A stretch of 19,994 nucleotides of DNA, taken from the NCBI RefSeq assembly GCF_000284415.1, contig NC_017059.1, forward strand, positions 1,468,717 through 1,488,710. The letters run 5' to 3'. Each line of letters starts with the position of its first letter. Positions within the stretch are counted from its first letter, which is position 1. Below, one piece after another: positions 7,001 to 15,904 of this stretch. The notes below the pieces were generated by a model. It worked only from the letters and a program-made list of their open reading frames with translations, was not told the DNA's origin and ran no database searches. Both the position numbers and the translations under genes were made by a program. The stretch is from Pararhodospirillum photometricum DSM 122. Lineage in GTDB: Bacteria; Pseudomonadota; Alphaproteobacteria; Rhodospirillales; Rhodospirillaceae.

Positions 7001-7768
7001 GTGCGCATATCGTTCAAGACACGGGTATGGGGCGTTTGGGGCGTCCTGGCCTTCACGTTCCTATTGTTCGTTTCCAACTTCGATCTCAAAGTCTCTCTGA
7101 TCGTTGAGAAACTGCCGTTTCTGCTCGGGCTCAAACTGACGCCCAACGGCTTTCTCCAGGGGGTGCCACTCACCCTATTTTTGTGCGCCATGGCTATGGT
7201 GTTCTCAACCATCTTGGGCTTTGTTTCGGCCCTTGGGCGCTTGTCGAACAGCGCGGTGGCGTTTGGTCTGGCAACTTTTTACACCTCGTTTTTCCGTGGG
7301 ACGCCACTTCTGGTCCAAATTCTTTTGATTTATTTGGGGCTGCCGCAGTTAGGGCCGGTGCCGACTGCCATTCCCTCGGGCATTGCTGCCCTCTCGTTGT
7401 GCTATGGCGCCTATATCAGCGAAATTTTTCGCGCCGGCATCCAGTCGGTCCCGCAAAGCCAGCGCGAGGCGGCCATCGCGCTTGGTCTGCCGGGCTGGCT
7501 GGTCATGTACAAGGTGGTTTTGCCCCAGGCGTTCAAGCTGATTATTCCCCCGCTAGGTGCTCAGTTCATCTCGATGCTCAAGGATTCGTCCCTGGTTTCG
7601 GTGATGGGGCTTTGGGAAATCATGTTCTTGTCCCAGAGCTATGGGCGGTCTACCTATCGCTATATGGAAATGTTGCTGACGGCGGCCGTTCTTTATTGGG
7701 TGCTCTCGATCATCTTCGAGACCGTCCAGGCACGCATCGAGTCCCGCTTCTCCCACACCCGTCCCTGA
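7001..7768 (+). CDS. Polar amino-acid ABC transporter permease (HisM/GlnP family)
   Basis: Inner-membrane subunit (255 aa) of the importer. The first membrane segment is [17 protein letters not shown] typical HEQRo-type permease core follows: [53 protein letters not shown], and the EAA cytoplasmic loop [34 protein letters not shown] that docks on the ATPase. GTG 7001 is chosen as start, with GAGGGTGGGA upstream; the frame is open to 6893, but that part overlaps the end of the binding-protein gene and includes the hairpin. Only one permease gene is present, so the transporter probably uses a homodimer. The stop is 13 nt before the ATPase gene. Confidence 0.92.
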   Translation: MRISFKTRVWGVWGVLAFTFLLFVSNFDLKVSLIVEKLPFLLGLKLTPNGFLQGVPLTLFLCAMAMVFSTILGFVSALGRLSNSAVAFGLATFYTSFFRGTPLLVQILLIYLGLPQLGPVPTAIPSGIAALSLCYGAYISEIFRAGIQSVPQSQREAAIALGLPGWLVMYKVVLPQAFKLIIPPLGAQFISMLKDSSLVSVMGLWEIMFLSQSYGRSTYRYMEMLLTAAVLYWVLSIIFETVQARIESRFSHTRP

Positions 7769-7781
7769 CCGGAGCCTCCCC

Positions 7782-8543
7782 ATGAGTGACCCGACCTCCC
7801 CGCCCAAGGGGGAGATGATCCACCTGGAAAACGTGAGCAAAGCCTTCGGCGACCATCAGGTTCTGCGCGATATTTCCCTGGTCGTTCATCAGGGGGAAAA
7901 GGTGGTTTTGTGTGGTCCTTCAGGCTCGGGCAAGTCAACGCTCATCCGCTGCATTAACCGCCTCGTCCCCCACGACAGCGGGCGCATCCTGGTCGAGGGC
8001 GTCGAGCTGTCGGACAACGTCAAGCGTCTGGAACTGATTCGCCGCGAGGTCGGCATGGTGTTCCAGGGCTTCAACCTCTTTCCGCACATGACCATCTTGG
8101 AAAACTGCACCCTGGCCCCCCTCTGGTTGCGCAAGCTGCCCCGAGCCGAGGCCGAGGCGCTGGCCTTGTCCTTGCTGGCGCGGGTGCATATTCCCGATCA
8201 GGCGCACAAATACCCGGGCCAGCTTTCCGGGGGGCAACAACAGCGAGCAGCCATCGCTCGGGCCTTGTGCATGCGGCCGCGCATCATGCTCTTTGACGAG
8301 CCAACCTCGGCGCTTGATCCCGAGATGGTCAGCGAGGTGCTGGATGTCATGGAGGAGTTGGCGGCCGAGGGGATGACCATGATCTGCGTGACCCACGAGA
8401 TGGGGTTCGCGCGACGGGTCGCTGACCGGGTGGTGTTCATGGATAAGGGGGAGATTGTCGAGATCGCCCCGCCCGAGCCGTTCTTTACTGCTCCGCAAAA
8501 TGAGCGGACCAAGCAGTTTTTGCGGCAGATTTTGAGTCATTAA
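7782..8543 (+). CDS. Polar amino-acid ABC transporter ATP-binding protein (GlnQ/HisP type)
   Basis: Cytoplasmic ATPase of the importer (253 aa). It shows Walker [10 protein letters not shown] (45-53), Q-loop [18 protein letters not shown] (diagnostic of amino-acid ABC ATPases), signature LSGGQQQR (near 147), Walker [15 protein letters not shown] and H-loop [20 protein letters not shown]. Start ATG 7782 follows GGAGCC. The stop codon leads within 3 nt into the large inverted repeat at 8546-8660, which probably terminates the operon. Length and motifs are complete. Of the family names, GlnQ, GltL, AapP and BztD are all similar, so no specific symbol is given. Confidence 0.95.
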   Translation: MSDPTSPPKGEMIHLENVSKAFGDHQVLRDISLVVHQGEKVVLCGPSGSGKSTLIRCINRLVPHDSGRILVEGVELSDNVKRLELIRREVGMVFQGFNLFPHMTILENCTLAPLWLRKLPRAEAEALALSLLARVHIPDQAHKYPGQLSGGQQQRAAIARALCMRPRIMLFDEPTSALDPEMVSEVLDVMEELAAEGMTMICVTHEMGFARRVADRVVFMDKGEIVEIAPPEPFFTAPQNERTKQFLRQILSH

Positions 8544-8545
8544 GA

Positions 8546-8660
8546 GGAAGGCTGGGGAGGCGCGGCCTCCCCAGACCCCTCGTTCTGTTCAGGCCCTTCG
8601 AGCGAGGCTGTGCTCCAAGGAGCCGAGGGGTCTGGGGAGGCCGCGCCTCCCCAGCCTTCC
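8546..8660. repeat. Inverted doublet of palindromic repeats, copy 3 (perfect 37-bp arms)
   Basis: The left arm 8546-8582 and right arm 8624-8660 are exact reverse complements over all 37 positions, with a 41-nt spacer. Each arm contains its own hairpin: CTGGGGAGGC-GCG-GCCTCCCCAG on the left and CTGGGGAGGC-CGC-GCCTCCCCAG on the right, each flanked by GGAAGG on the outside and CCCCTCG towards the centre. It lies directly after the ABC ATPase stop codon. It is the best-preserved doublet in the window and would serve as a strong structural terminator. Confidence 0.9.
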
Positions 8661-8749
8661 CTTAATAATGCCCTCAGGCAAGCCGTAAGGGTTGCCTCTC
8701 TTCCCCAAAAACGCTCTTATCAAAGGGAGCCTGGAGCGGGGAAAGCGGC

Positions 8750-9671
8750 ATGCAAGTTTATCTGCCCATTGCTGAAATGTCAGTTAATGCCTTTCTCATT
8801 CTCGGCATGGGAGGCGTGGTTGGCTATCGTCTCGGGGCTGTTTGGGGTCGGGGGCGGCTTTCTGCTGACCCCCTTGCTCATCCTCTATGGCGTTCCTCCC
8901 GCGGTTGCTGTGGGCACGCAGGCCAACCAGATCGTCGCCTCCTCAATGGCCGGGGTCCTGGCCCACATGCGACGCGGCAATGTGGACATCAAAATGGGCC
9001 TTGTCCTGCTGGCCGGGGGGCTGGTCGGCTCGGTCATTGGCGTTTGGCTCTTCTCCCTTTTGCGCCGCCTGGGCCACATTGATCTGGCGATCTCGTTGTC
9101 CTACGTCGTTTTCCTGGGCATCGTTGGTGGCCTTATGTTCCTGGAAAGCGCCCTGACCCTGGTGCGTCGGCGCAAAGGCTCGACCAGCTCGGTGGCGCGC
9201 GGCCCCGGTCGGCACACCTGGATGCACGGCCTACCCTTTAAAATGCGCTTTCGCCACTCCAAGCTCTACATCAGCGCTTTGCTGCCCTTGGGCATTGGCA
9301 TGCTCGTGGGCATCCTGGCCGCGGTCATGGGGGTGGGGGGGGGCTTTGTGATGGTGCCTGCCATGATCTACCTCCTGGGGATGCCGACCCAGGTTGTGGT
9401 GGGAACCAGCTTGTTCCAGATCATTTTTGTAGCGGCGTGCACCGCCATCTTGCAGGCCGCCTTTAACCAGACCGTGGATGTCTTTCTGGCCTTGCTGTTG
9501 CTGGCCGGGGCGGTCGTGGGCGCCCGGGCCGGGGCGCGGGCCGGGGCGCGGCTGCGCGGCGAACAGTTGCGCGTTTTGCTGGCTTTGGTCGTTTTACTCG
9601 TGTGTGGCAAGCTGGCTTACGACCTCATGGCCCCGCCGGGAGATGTGTTCTCCCTGGGGATTGTTCCCTGA
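8750..9671 (+). CDS. TauE/SafE family permease (apparent +1 frameshift near the N-terminus)
   Basis: Multi-pass inner-membrane protein of the sulfite/organosulfonate exporter (TauE/SafE) family. ATG 8750, after GGAGCGGGGAAAGCGGC, starts MQVYLPIAEMSVNAFLILGM and continues GGVVG, the usual N-terminus of this family. The continuation SGLFGVGGGFLLTPLLILYGVPPAVAVGTQANQIVASSMAG lies one frame over, so one extra base (or two missing) occurs within 8824-8831. The rest is intact to the stop at 9669-9671: NVDIKMGLVLLAGGLVGSVIGVW, then the second half-repeat MLVGILAAVMGVGGGFVMVPAMIYLLGMPTQVVVGTSLFQ. The repaired length is about 307 aa, normal for the family. The alternative reading (start at 8610 in the other frame) gives an N-terminus with no family resemblance. 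The stop is 25 nt before tamA. Substrate unknown. Confidence 0.88.
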
Positions 9672-9696
9672 CGTCTGGCGGGAGAGGAGGACGATC

Positions 9697-11523
9697 ATGC
9701 GCTCTAGACCTCCGCCTCACCTCGGGTTGCTTCTTAGTATTATTGTCGTTCTAGCCGGGGCGGTTCGGGCCGATGAGCCTCCCGAAGAGGCCTTGGTGTA
9801 TGGCGTTTCTCTAGATGTGAATAGTGAGGATAACTCTCTCAAGCCTTATCTTGAAAGGGTTTCTCGCTTGGTGTCTCTCCGGGACGATCCGCCGTTTAGT
9901 GGGGCTGGTCTGCGCCGTCGGATGGAGGCCGACCTGGAGCTTTTCCACAAGGCCCTGCGCTCCCGTGGATATTATGCCGCCGCAACGAAAGGAGCTGTGG
10001 AAACGGGGGATAAGCCGGCGAAGGTGGAAATTCAGGTTGAAGCGGGCCCTCTCTATACCCTTGAAGCGGTGAACATTGAGGAGATCACCCCCGAAATATC
10101 CACCGACTCTCCCTCTTTGTGGCCAGCCGAGCGAGCGGCCCAGGCGGCGGGGCTGGCTCTGGGAAGCCCGGCGCTGGCCGACGATGTTCTGAAGGGTGAG
10201 GGGACGGTGGCCCTGGGGCGTCAGCGCGAGGGCTATCCCCTGGCCCGGGTCACAGACCGGGTCGTGGTGGTGGATCACAGCCGTAAGACCATGAAAGTGA
10301 CCTACAAGCTGGAGAGCGGCTCCCGGGCGACCTTTGGGTCGCTGCGGGTCACGGGACTGGCCGAGGTCAAGGAGAGCTATGTGCTGGCGATGCGACCGTG
10401 GCAGGAGGGCGAGCTCTACGATGAGCGCCAGCTTCGCGAGTTTCGCCGCCGCCTCTCGGAGACCCGGCTGTTCGCCACCCTCGATCTCGCTCCCGACACG
10501 GCGGTAGACGAGAGCGGTCGCGTGCCTATTGTGTTGGTCGTCACCGAGGGCCCACCACGCACGATCTCGGGCGGGCTGTCCTATGGCACCGATCAGGGGC
10601 CGGGGGCCACGGGGCGCTGGGAACACCGCAATTTCCTGGGGGGCGGTGAGACCTTGCGCGTCGAGGCGGTGGGGGCCCTCACGCAACAGGCCCTCACCGG
10701 GCAGTTTCGCAAACCTTATTTTCTCGACCCCCGGCAAACCCTGACCGGCACCGCCCGTCTTGCCCGCGAGGACCAGGAGGCCTACACCGGGTACACTAAC
10801 GAAGTGGGCGTTGGGATCGAGCGCCAACTGAGTGACGCGTGGCGAGTCACTGGCGGCGTGGTCTTGGACTATGACCGCCTGACCTGGCCCGACGACGACA
10901 ACGATACCTTGCACGATCAGAGTTTGGTGGGGCTCCCGTTTCAGGTGGTGCGCGACACCTCAAACTCGCCGCTGGACCCCACGACCGGGACGCGCGCGGC
11001 TCTCGGTCTCACCCCTCTCGCCGGGTTGGTTTCCGAGACGACCACCGCCTTCCTGGTCGCCGATCTGACGGGCTCGGTGTATCAGGCCATCTGGGAGGAT
11101 CGGGTCGTGCTGGCCGGGCGGGCCCGGCTCAGTTCCCTTCTGGGGGCCGATCTTGGACACGTGCCCCCCAACCGCCGCCTCTATGCCGGGGGCGGCGGCT
11201 CGGTGCGGGGCTTCGGACATCAGCGCATTGGCCCCTTGGCCTCTGACGGCGATCCTTTGGGCGGGCGCTCCGCCGCGGAGATCGGCGCCGAACTGCGGAT
11301 ACGGATCACGGAGAGTATTGGCCTTGTCCCGTTTCTGGAGGGCGGAACCGTGGGCACCGACCCTTGGCCCACGGTGAGCGAATCCGTGCGCTGGGGCGCG
11401 GGGCTGGGCGTGCGCTATCACACCGGCTTTGGTCCTATCCGTGCCGACATCGGCGTGCCCCTCAACCCGCGTAAGGATGACGATTCCTTCCAAGTGTATA
11501 TCAGTCTGGGGCAAGCGTTCTGA
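9697..11523 (+). CDS. tamA: TamA, Omp85-family outer-membrane protein
   Basis: Outer-membrane partner of TamB in the translocation and assembly module (608 aa). The signal peptide is MRSRPPPHLGLLLSIIVVLAGAVRA. Three POTRA-like domains follow (about 28-115, 116-205, 206-290; for example TFGSLRVTGLAEVKESYV ... GELYDERQLREFRRRLSETRLFATLDL). A 16-strand barrel (about 295-608) includes the Omp85 signature SVRGFGHQRIGP, whose VRGF sits in the barrel-entering loop, and the protein ends in Phe (SFQVYISLGQAF), the outer-membrane C-terminal signal. ATG 9697 has GAGAGGAGGA just upstream. The stop TGA overlaps the tamB ATG by one base (TGATG), so the two are translationally coupled. TamA rather than BamA is supported by three POTRA domains and the adjacent tamB. 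Confidence 0.93.
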   Translation: MRSRPPPHLGLLLSIIVVLAGAVRADEPPEEALVYGVSLDVNSEDNSLKPYLERVSRLVSLRDDPPFSGAGLRRRMEADLELFHKALRSRGYYAAATKGAVETGDKPAKVEIQVEAGPLYTLEAVNIEEITPEISTDSPSLWPAERAAQAAGLALGSPALADDVLKGEGTVALGRQREGYPLARVTDRVVVVDHSRKTMKVTYKLESGSRATFGSLRVTGLAEVKESYVLAMRPWQEGELYDERQLREFRRRLSETRLFATLDLAPDTAVDESGRVPIVLVVTEGPPRTISGGLSYGTDQGPGATGRWEHRNFLGGGETLRVEAVGALTQQALTGQFRKPYFLDPRQTLTGTARLAREDQEAYTGYTNEVGVGIERQLSDAWRVTGGVVLDYDRLTWPDDDNDTLHDQSLVGLPFQVVRDTSNSPLDPTTGTRAALGLTPLAGLVSETTTAFLVADLTGSVYQAIWEDRVVLAGRARLSSLLGADLGHVPPNRRLYAGGGGSVRGFGHQRIGPLASDGDPLGGRSAAEIGAELRIRITESIGLVPFLEGGTVGTDPWPTVSESVRWGAGLGVRYHTGFGPIRADIGVPLNPRKDDDSFQVYISLGQAF

Positions 11524-13202
11524 TGACCGAGACCCATCCCGATCCAGTCCTTTCCCCCCGCCGTGGACTCTGGCGCCGTGTCGTGGGCTGGGCGGTGGCT
11601 GGGGTGGTGGGGCTGCTCTTGGCTCTGGCCGGCGCGGGCGGGGCGTTTCTCGAGACGCAGGCCGGGCGTGACTGGCTCAAGGCCACGGTTGAGGCGGCCC
11701 TGGCCGATCCCCAGGGAGTGCGCCTCACCGTGGGGAGCGTGGAGGGGTCGGTATTCTCCAGCCTTACGGTTCACGACCTGCGTTTGGCCGATCCGCAGGG
11801 GGTCTGGTTGGCGGCAGAGCAGGTTCGGCTTTCCTGGTCACCGAGCGCACTTGGGCGGGGCCTGCTGCGGGTCGAAGCCCTGACGGCCCGGGATCTCACC
11901 TTTGAGCGCCTTCCGATCCTTCCCCCCGACCCGACGCCCTCAGACGACGAGGGATTTTTTAAACTGCGTTGGTTGACCCGGGTGCGGGTTGGCGCGCTGG
12001 ACGTTCGCGACCTGACGTTGGGCGAGGCGCTTGTGGGGCAACGGACCCAGCTTCGGATCACGGGGGACAGCCGGCCCGGCCCGGACGAGCGGCTCCACGT
12101 CCGCCTTGATCTGGCGCGGACCGACGCCATCCCGGGGAGCCTGTCCCTGGAAGCCGCCCTGGGACCCAGCCCCGCGCCCTTGCGGCTGCACCTTGCCGCC
12201 GCCGAACCGGCCGGGGGGGTGGTGGCGCGCCTGCTGAACCTGCCCGGGCTGCCCCCTCTTGACCTTCGAGTGGACGGCGAGGGGCCGTTGACCGGGTGGG
12301 AGGGCTTTATCAAGGCCGACGCCGGTGCGTTGGTTCAGGCGTCTGGTCGGATGACCGCCGCCGTGGACTCGGAGGGGACCGGCCGGCTGTCCCTGGGGCT
12401 GGGGGTCCTTCCGGGACCTGCTGCCCCTGCCTTGTGGCAGGCCGCGGTCGGAGAGCGCCTTGAGGTCGTTCTTGGCGCGGAGCGCGACAGCCAAGGGCGA
12501 GTGACCTTGACGCCCTCGGCGGTGACGGGGGCGGGCTGGCAGGCCCATCTCGAGGGCTGGCTGGAAGACGATCGCTTTGCCGCCAAGCTTGGGCTGGAAG
12601 CCACAAGCCCCCCGCTTGTTGCGGCCTTGCTTCCGGGGGCGTCCCTGGCGGCCCTTCACCTGCGCGCCGAGGCAGAGGGGCGCCTCAGCCAGCCAAAGGG
12701 AGAGGTGACCCTCTCGACAGGGGCGATACGCGTGACAGAGGGGGTGGGCGCCGAGGCCTGGGCGCTGCGCGTCACCGCGACCCCTGCGGATGCCCATCGT
12801 CTGGTGTTGGCCCTGGAAGCCACCCCGACCGGTCTGGTTCTCCCAGGACAGGGGAGGATGCTGGGGGCCGCGCCGGTTTTGCAAGCCAGAGGCCTCTGGG
12901 ATCCGCAGACCCACGTCCTGACGCTCACGCAGGCTGTGCTCACGGGCGACGCCACCACCCTCGAGGCCAACCTCACCGTGTTCCCCCAGACCGGGCGTCT
13001 GGCCGAGGGCCGTCTGGTGCTGGATCTGCCCGATCTCGCCCGGCTGGATGGGGGACTGACGGGGCAAGCACGGTTGACGGTGGAGCCTCGCGACCTGTCG
13101 GGGCGGGCGGGCACCGTGGAGGTCCGGCTGGAGGGGTATCATCTCGGGGGGGGTGCCGGTGCTGGGGCCGGCTCCGGTCCTGACGGCACGTCTGCACCGT
13201 GA
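11523..13202 (+). CDS. tamB: TamB, translocation and assembly module protein, part 1 of 3 (N-terminal)
   Basis: N-terminal third of TamB, an inner-membrane-anchored protein whose long beta-taco spans the periplasm to TamA and is implicated in lipid transport and outer-membrane biogenesis. After MTETHPDPVLSPRRGLWRRV there is one membrane anchor (VVGWAVAGVVGLLLALAGAGGAF, about residues 20-42), then the AsmA-like start LETQAGRDWLKATVEAALAD and GVRLTVGSVEGSVFSSLTVHDLRLADPQG. Repeating short beta-strands rich in Leu, Asp and Gly continue. The true frame ends around 13150; the remaining residues to the stop at 13202 (glycine/alanine-rich) are out of frame. The frameshift is at the G8 run 13146-13153 (one G too many). 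Continues as part 2. Confidence 0.88.
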   Translation: MTETHPDPVLSPRRGLWRRVVGWAVAGVVGLLLALAGAGGAFLETQAGRDWLKATVEAALADPQGVRLTVGSVEGSVFSSLTVHDLRLADPQGVWLAAEQVRLSWSPSALGRGLLRVEALTARDLTFERLPILPPDPTPSDDEGFFKLRWLTRVRVGALDVRDLTLGEALVGQRTQLRITGDSRPGPDERLHVRLDLARTDAIPGSLSLEAALGPSPAPLRLHLAAAEPAGGVVARLLNLPGLPPLDLRVDGEGPLTGWEGFIKADAGALVQASGRMTAAVDSEGTGRLSLGLGVLPGPAAPALWQAAVGERLEVVLGAERDSQGRVTLTPSAVTGAGWQAHLEGWLEDDRFAAKLGLEATSPPLVAALLPGASLAALHLRAEAEGRLSQPKGEVTLSTGAIRVTEGVGAEAWALRVTATPADAHRLVLALEATPTGLVLPGQGRMLGAAPVLQARGLWDPQTHVLTLTQAVLTGDATTLEANLTVFPQTGRLAEGRLVLDLPDLARLDGGLTGQARLTVEPRDLSGRAGTVEVRLEGYHLGGGAGAGAGSGPDGTSAP

Positions 13203-14217
13203 GGACGAGGCTCTCCGGGTTGAGGACCTGCGCCTCGTGACCGACCAGGGGCTGGAGGGAAGCGGGGAGGGGCGGTGGGGTCCCGAGGGGCTCGACGCTC
13301 GCCTCGCCTTGACCCTGGACGCCCTGACCCGTCTCGATGCCGGGATCAGCGGGGGACCGGTGAGTGTCACTCTTGAAGCGCACGGACCGCTCGCCGATCC
13401 CGCCTTGCGGCTGGAAGCCCGGGTGCCGCGCCTTGACGGGGCCGGCCCCGCGTGGCGCGACGTGGTGGCGACCTTGAACGCCCGCGGCATGGACGCTCCC
13501 CAGGGCGATCTGACCGTGGGCGGGCGGGTTGGCTCCGTGCCGCTGCGGGCCAGTTTGCCGTTTCGCCTGGAGACTGGCTCTAAGGTCCTGACCCTGGAGG
13601 GTCTGCGGCTGGAGGCGGGGCGGGCGCGGGGGGAGGGCAAGGCCCGGATCGACGGGACCACGCTGGCCGCCTCCACCGCTACCCTCACCTTTGATGTTCC
13701 TGATCTGGCCGCCCTGGGGCCCCTGGGACTCCCAGCTCTGGGCGGAGCGCTGACGGGACGGGTGGCCTACGATGGCCGGACCCTGAGCCTGGACGCCCGC
13801 TCGCCCGCTCTGAGCAGCGGATCGGCGCGATTGGGAGCCTTGGTGCTCAAAGGCCGGATCGACACTCCCCTGACCCGTCCGGTTGTGGCCCTGGAGGCCA
13901 GCCTAACCGGAGGGGCGGCCGGGCCGGCGACGTGGCGCCATATGGGGATCGGGGTGAAAGGCCCCCTGGAGACCCCAGCGGTTCAGGCCTCTCTCGAGGG
14001 CGGAGTGCTCCAGACCCCACAGGGATCGGCTCCGCTCGGGGCCGCCCTCAGCCTGCGGCCGGGCAAGGGCGGAACGCTGCGCTTGGAGACCCTGGAGGCC
14101 CGGGCCGGTCGGCATCGCCTGAGCCTGATCGCTCCGGCCACGATCAAGCCGGGGGCGGGGGCGTGCGGTTTGTCGATCCCCTGGCGGTTGGCCTGGACCG
14201 GGGCCGCCTCGAGGTGA
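13153..14217 (+). CDS. tamB: TamB, part 2 of 3 (middle beta-repeat region)
   Basis: The reading frame continues from part 1 as VPVLGPAPVLTARLHREDEALRVEDLRLVTDQGLEGSGEG. The repeating strand pattern is unchanged (for example DARLALTLDALTRLDAG, FRLETGSKVLTLEGLRLEAG, ALGGALTGRVAYDGRTLSLDAR). There is no start signal of its own, so it is not an independent gene. The true frame ends near 14160 after LIAPATIKPGAG; the residues to the stop at 14217 are out of frame. The second frameshift is one missing G in the G5 run 14157-14161 (or the one at 14151-14155). It contains no recognisable catalytic motif, as expected for the periplasmic beta-taco. Confidence 0.85.
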   Translation: MPVLGPAPVLTARLHREDEALRVEDLRLVTDQGLEGSGEGRWGPEGLDARLALTLDALTRLDAGISGGPVSVTLEAHGPLADPALRLEARVPRLDGAGPAWRDVVATLNARGMDAPQGDLTVGGRVGSVPLRASLPFRLETGSKVLTLEGLRLEAGRARGEGKARIDGTTLAASTATLTFDVPDLAALGPLGLPALGGALTGRVAYDGRTLSLDARSPALSSGSARLGALVLKGRIDTPLTRPVVALEASLTGGAAGPATWRHMGIGVKGPLETPAVQASLEGGVLQTPQGSAPLGAALSLRPGKGGTLRLETLEARAGRHRLSLIAPATIKPGAGACGLSIPWRLAWTGAASR

Positions 14218-15869
14218 GTGGGGCCTTGTTGGGGCGGCGCGGCGATCGCCTGCGGCTCACGCTTCAGGCCTTTCCCCTCGACCTTGTCTCCCTGGTGGCG
14301 CCCGGGCTGGGACTGGAAGGGCAGGTGGATGGCACCTTGGAGGGAGGCGGCTCCCTGGCCCGTCCCCTTGGTACGGCCACGCTGGTGGGGCGCGCGCTGC
14401 GGGCCGGGGCTCTGGAAGGGCACACGCTCCAGGCCCGCCTGAGCGCCACCCTCGACAAAACCCTGAGTGCCGACCTCAGTTTGGAGGGCTTGTCGCCCAC
14501 CCCCTTGCAGGCTTCCGTGACCTTAACGCCAGGGGCTGGTCTTCGCTTTCCCCCGAGCACCCCGATCGCCGGAAGCTTGCGCTGGTCGGGAGACCTCCGT
14601 GCTCTTTGGGACCTGACCCCCTGGGTGGACCACCGCCCGGCGGGCGCCACCACCCTTGATCTCCAGCTTGCCGGCACCCTGGGCGCCCCGGGAGTTACGG
14701 GGCAGGTCACGCTGGAGCGCGGCCGCTATGAGAACCTGCTCACCGGCACCGTGGTGGAGAACGTGAGCCTTGATCTCGACGCCGATGCCTCCCGAACCGT
14801 GCGTTTTACCCTGGCGGGTACGGATGGCGGCCCCGGATCCCTGAAGGCCAACGGGACCTTCTCCTTCAGTGATCTCGCCCACCCCGTGGGCACGGCGGCG
14901 CTGGAAGCCACCCGGGCGACCTTGGTGCGGCGCGATGACGTGACCGCCAGCCTGGACGCCGTGTTGGCCCTGGCCCTGGGGCCGCAGGGGGGACACCTGA
15001 CGGGCGAGATAACAACGCAAAAGGTCGCCGTGCGCTTGATCGACACCTTGGGGGCTGGAGTGCCGGAGCTGGAGGTGCTTGAAATCGGCGGCCCCGGGGG
15101 ACCGCTGACCCTGGACGATGCCCTGGCCGCGCAGACGGCGGCGGGGCCGGTTCGAGCCGCTCCCTTGGATCTTGATGTCCGCGTGACCTTGCCGAACCGG
15201 GTGTATGTCACGGGAAAGGGCATCGATACCGAATGGAAAGGGGCGCTGCATATCACAGGAACCCCAGATCAACCCGTTGTTGTCGGTGCCATTGAAAACC
15301 TGAGAGGGCAGGTCGAGTTGCTGGGGCGCAATTTTTCCTTGCGTCAGAGCGCGTTGCGCTTTGATGGCGGGCGGCGGCTTGATCCGAACTTGGACATCCG
15401 GGCCACCAACACCGCTGGTAAGATCACCGCGGTAGCCCGCATCACCGGGCCGGTGTCCTCGCCCCAGGTCAGCTTTTCTTCCGAGCCCAGTCTGCCCCAA
15501 GACGAGGTGATCGCCCATATCCTGTTTGGCAAAAGCTCGGGCCAGCTCTCGGTCATTGAGGCGGTCCAGTTGGCGCGGGCCGTGGGGGAGGTGGGGGGGC
15601 TGGCCACCGGAGGCAGCTTCATGGACACCGTGCGGGGCATCACCGGCCTTGACGTTCTCAAGCTAGGCGAGAGCGAGGGAGGAGCCACGACCGTTCAGGC
15701 CGGAGCCTATTTGCGGGAGAATGTCTACATCGGCGTCGTCCAGGGGATGAGCCTGGGGGACAGCGCCGTCGAGGTTCAGGTTGATCTGACCCCGTCCCTC
15801 AGTCTTGAAACCAAGGCCGGCGCGTCGGGGGCGGGCAGTGCCGGCCTGCTCTGGAAACGGGATTACTAG
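14163..15869 (+). CDS. tamB: TamB, part 3 of 3 (C-terminal TamB domain)
   Basis: C-terminal TamB (DUF490) domain, resuming in frame as VRFVDPLAVGLDRGRLEVSG. Diagnostic stretches are VTGQVTLERGRYENLLTGTV, VTLPNRVYVTGKGIDTEWKG, GQVELLGRNFSLRQSALRFD, SSEPSLPQDEVIAHILFGKS and QLSVIEAVQLARAVGEVGG, ending KAGASGAGSAGLLWKRDY. The PQDEVIAHILFGKS block and the C-terminal strand are the part thought to engage TamA. With both frameshifts repaired (one base removed, one restored) the full TamB would be 1448 aa, somewhat longer than the roughly 1260 aa of the E. coli protein. The three pieces join without loss of pattern, so the gene is probably intact in the organism. Confidence 0.9.
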   Translation: MRFVDPLAVGLDRGRLEVSGALLGRRGDRLRLTLQAFPLDLVSLVAPGLGLEGQVDGTLEGGGSLARPLGTATLVGRALRAGALEGHTLQARLSATLDKTLSADLSLEGLSPTPLQASVTLTPGAGLRFPPSTPIAGSLRWSGDLRALWDLTPWVDHRPAGATTLDLQLAGTLGAPGVTGQVTLERGRYENLLTGTVVENVSLDLDADASRTVRFTLAGTDGGPGSLKANGTFSFSDLAHPVGTAALEATRATLVRRDDVTASLDAVLALALGPQGGHLTGEITTQKVAVRLIDTLGAGVPELEVLEIGGPGGPLTLDDALAAQTAAGPVRAAPLDLDVRVTLPNRVYVTGKGIDTEWKGALHITGTPDQPVVVGAIENLRGQVELLGRNFSLRQSALRFDGGRRLDPNLDIRATNTAGKITAVARITGPVSSPQVSFSSEPSLPQDEVIAHILFGKSSGQLSVIEAVQLARAVGEVGGLATGGSFMDTVRGITGLDVLKLGESEGGATTVQAGAYLRENVYIGVVQGMSLGDSAVEVQVDLTPSLSLETKAGASGAGSAGLLWKRDY

Positions 15870-15904
15870 GGAGCCAAGTCGGGCTATCATGCCCGCAGGC
15901 ATCG

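Noticed and set aside
8676..8697. Inverted repeat AGGCAA / TTGCCT upstream of the TauE gene as an operator
   Set aside because: A 6-bp stem with a 10-nt loop is easily found by chance in this sequence; no known regulator consensus was recognised.
9528..9551. Tandem 12-bp repeat in the TauE gene (encodes Ala-Gly-Ala-Arg twice)
   Set aside because: It is in frame and encodes a Gly/Ala/Arg-rich turn usual for this part of the family; probably simple sequence drift.
11940..13688. 582-codon open frame on the minus strand inside tamB
   Set aside because: It is antisense to conserved TamB strand repeats, composed mostly of Arg, Pro, Gly and Ser, with no ribosome site or domain; high GC removes stops from the opposite strand.
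13932..14162. Upstream extension of the third tamB frame as a separate gene start
   Set aside because: The in-frame translation before 14163 does not look like TamB, whereas the neighbouring frame does; the open stretch is a shadow up to the frameshift.
14523..15518. 331-codon minus-strand open frame inside the tamB C-terminal region
   Set aside because: It is antisense to the diagnostic C-terminal TamB domain; the composition is typical of a GC shadow.
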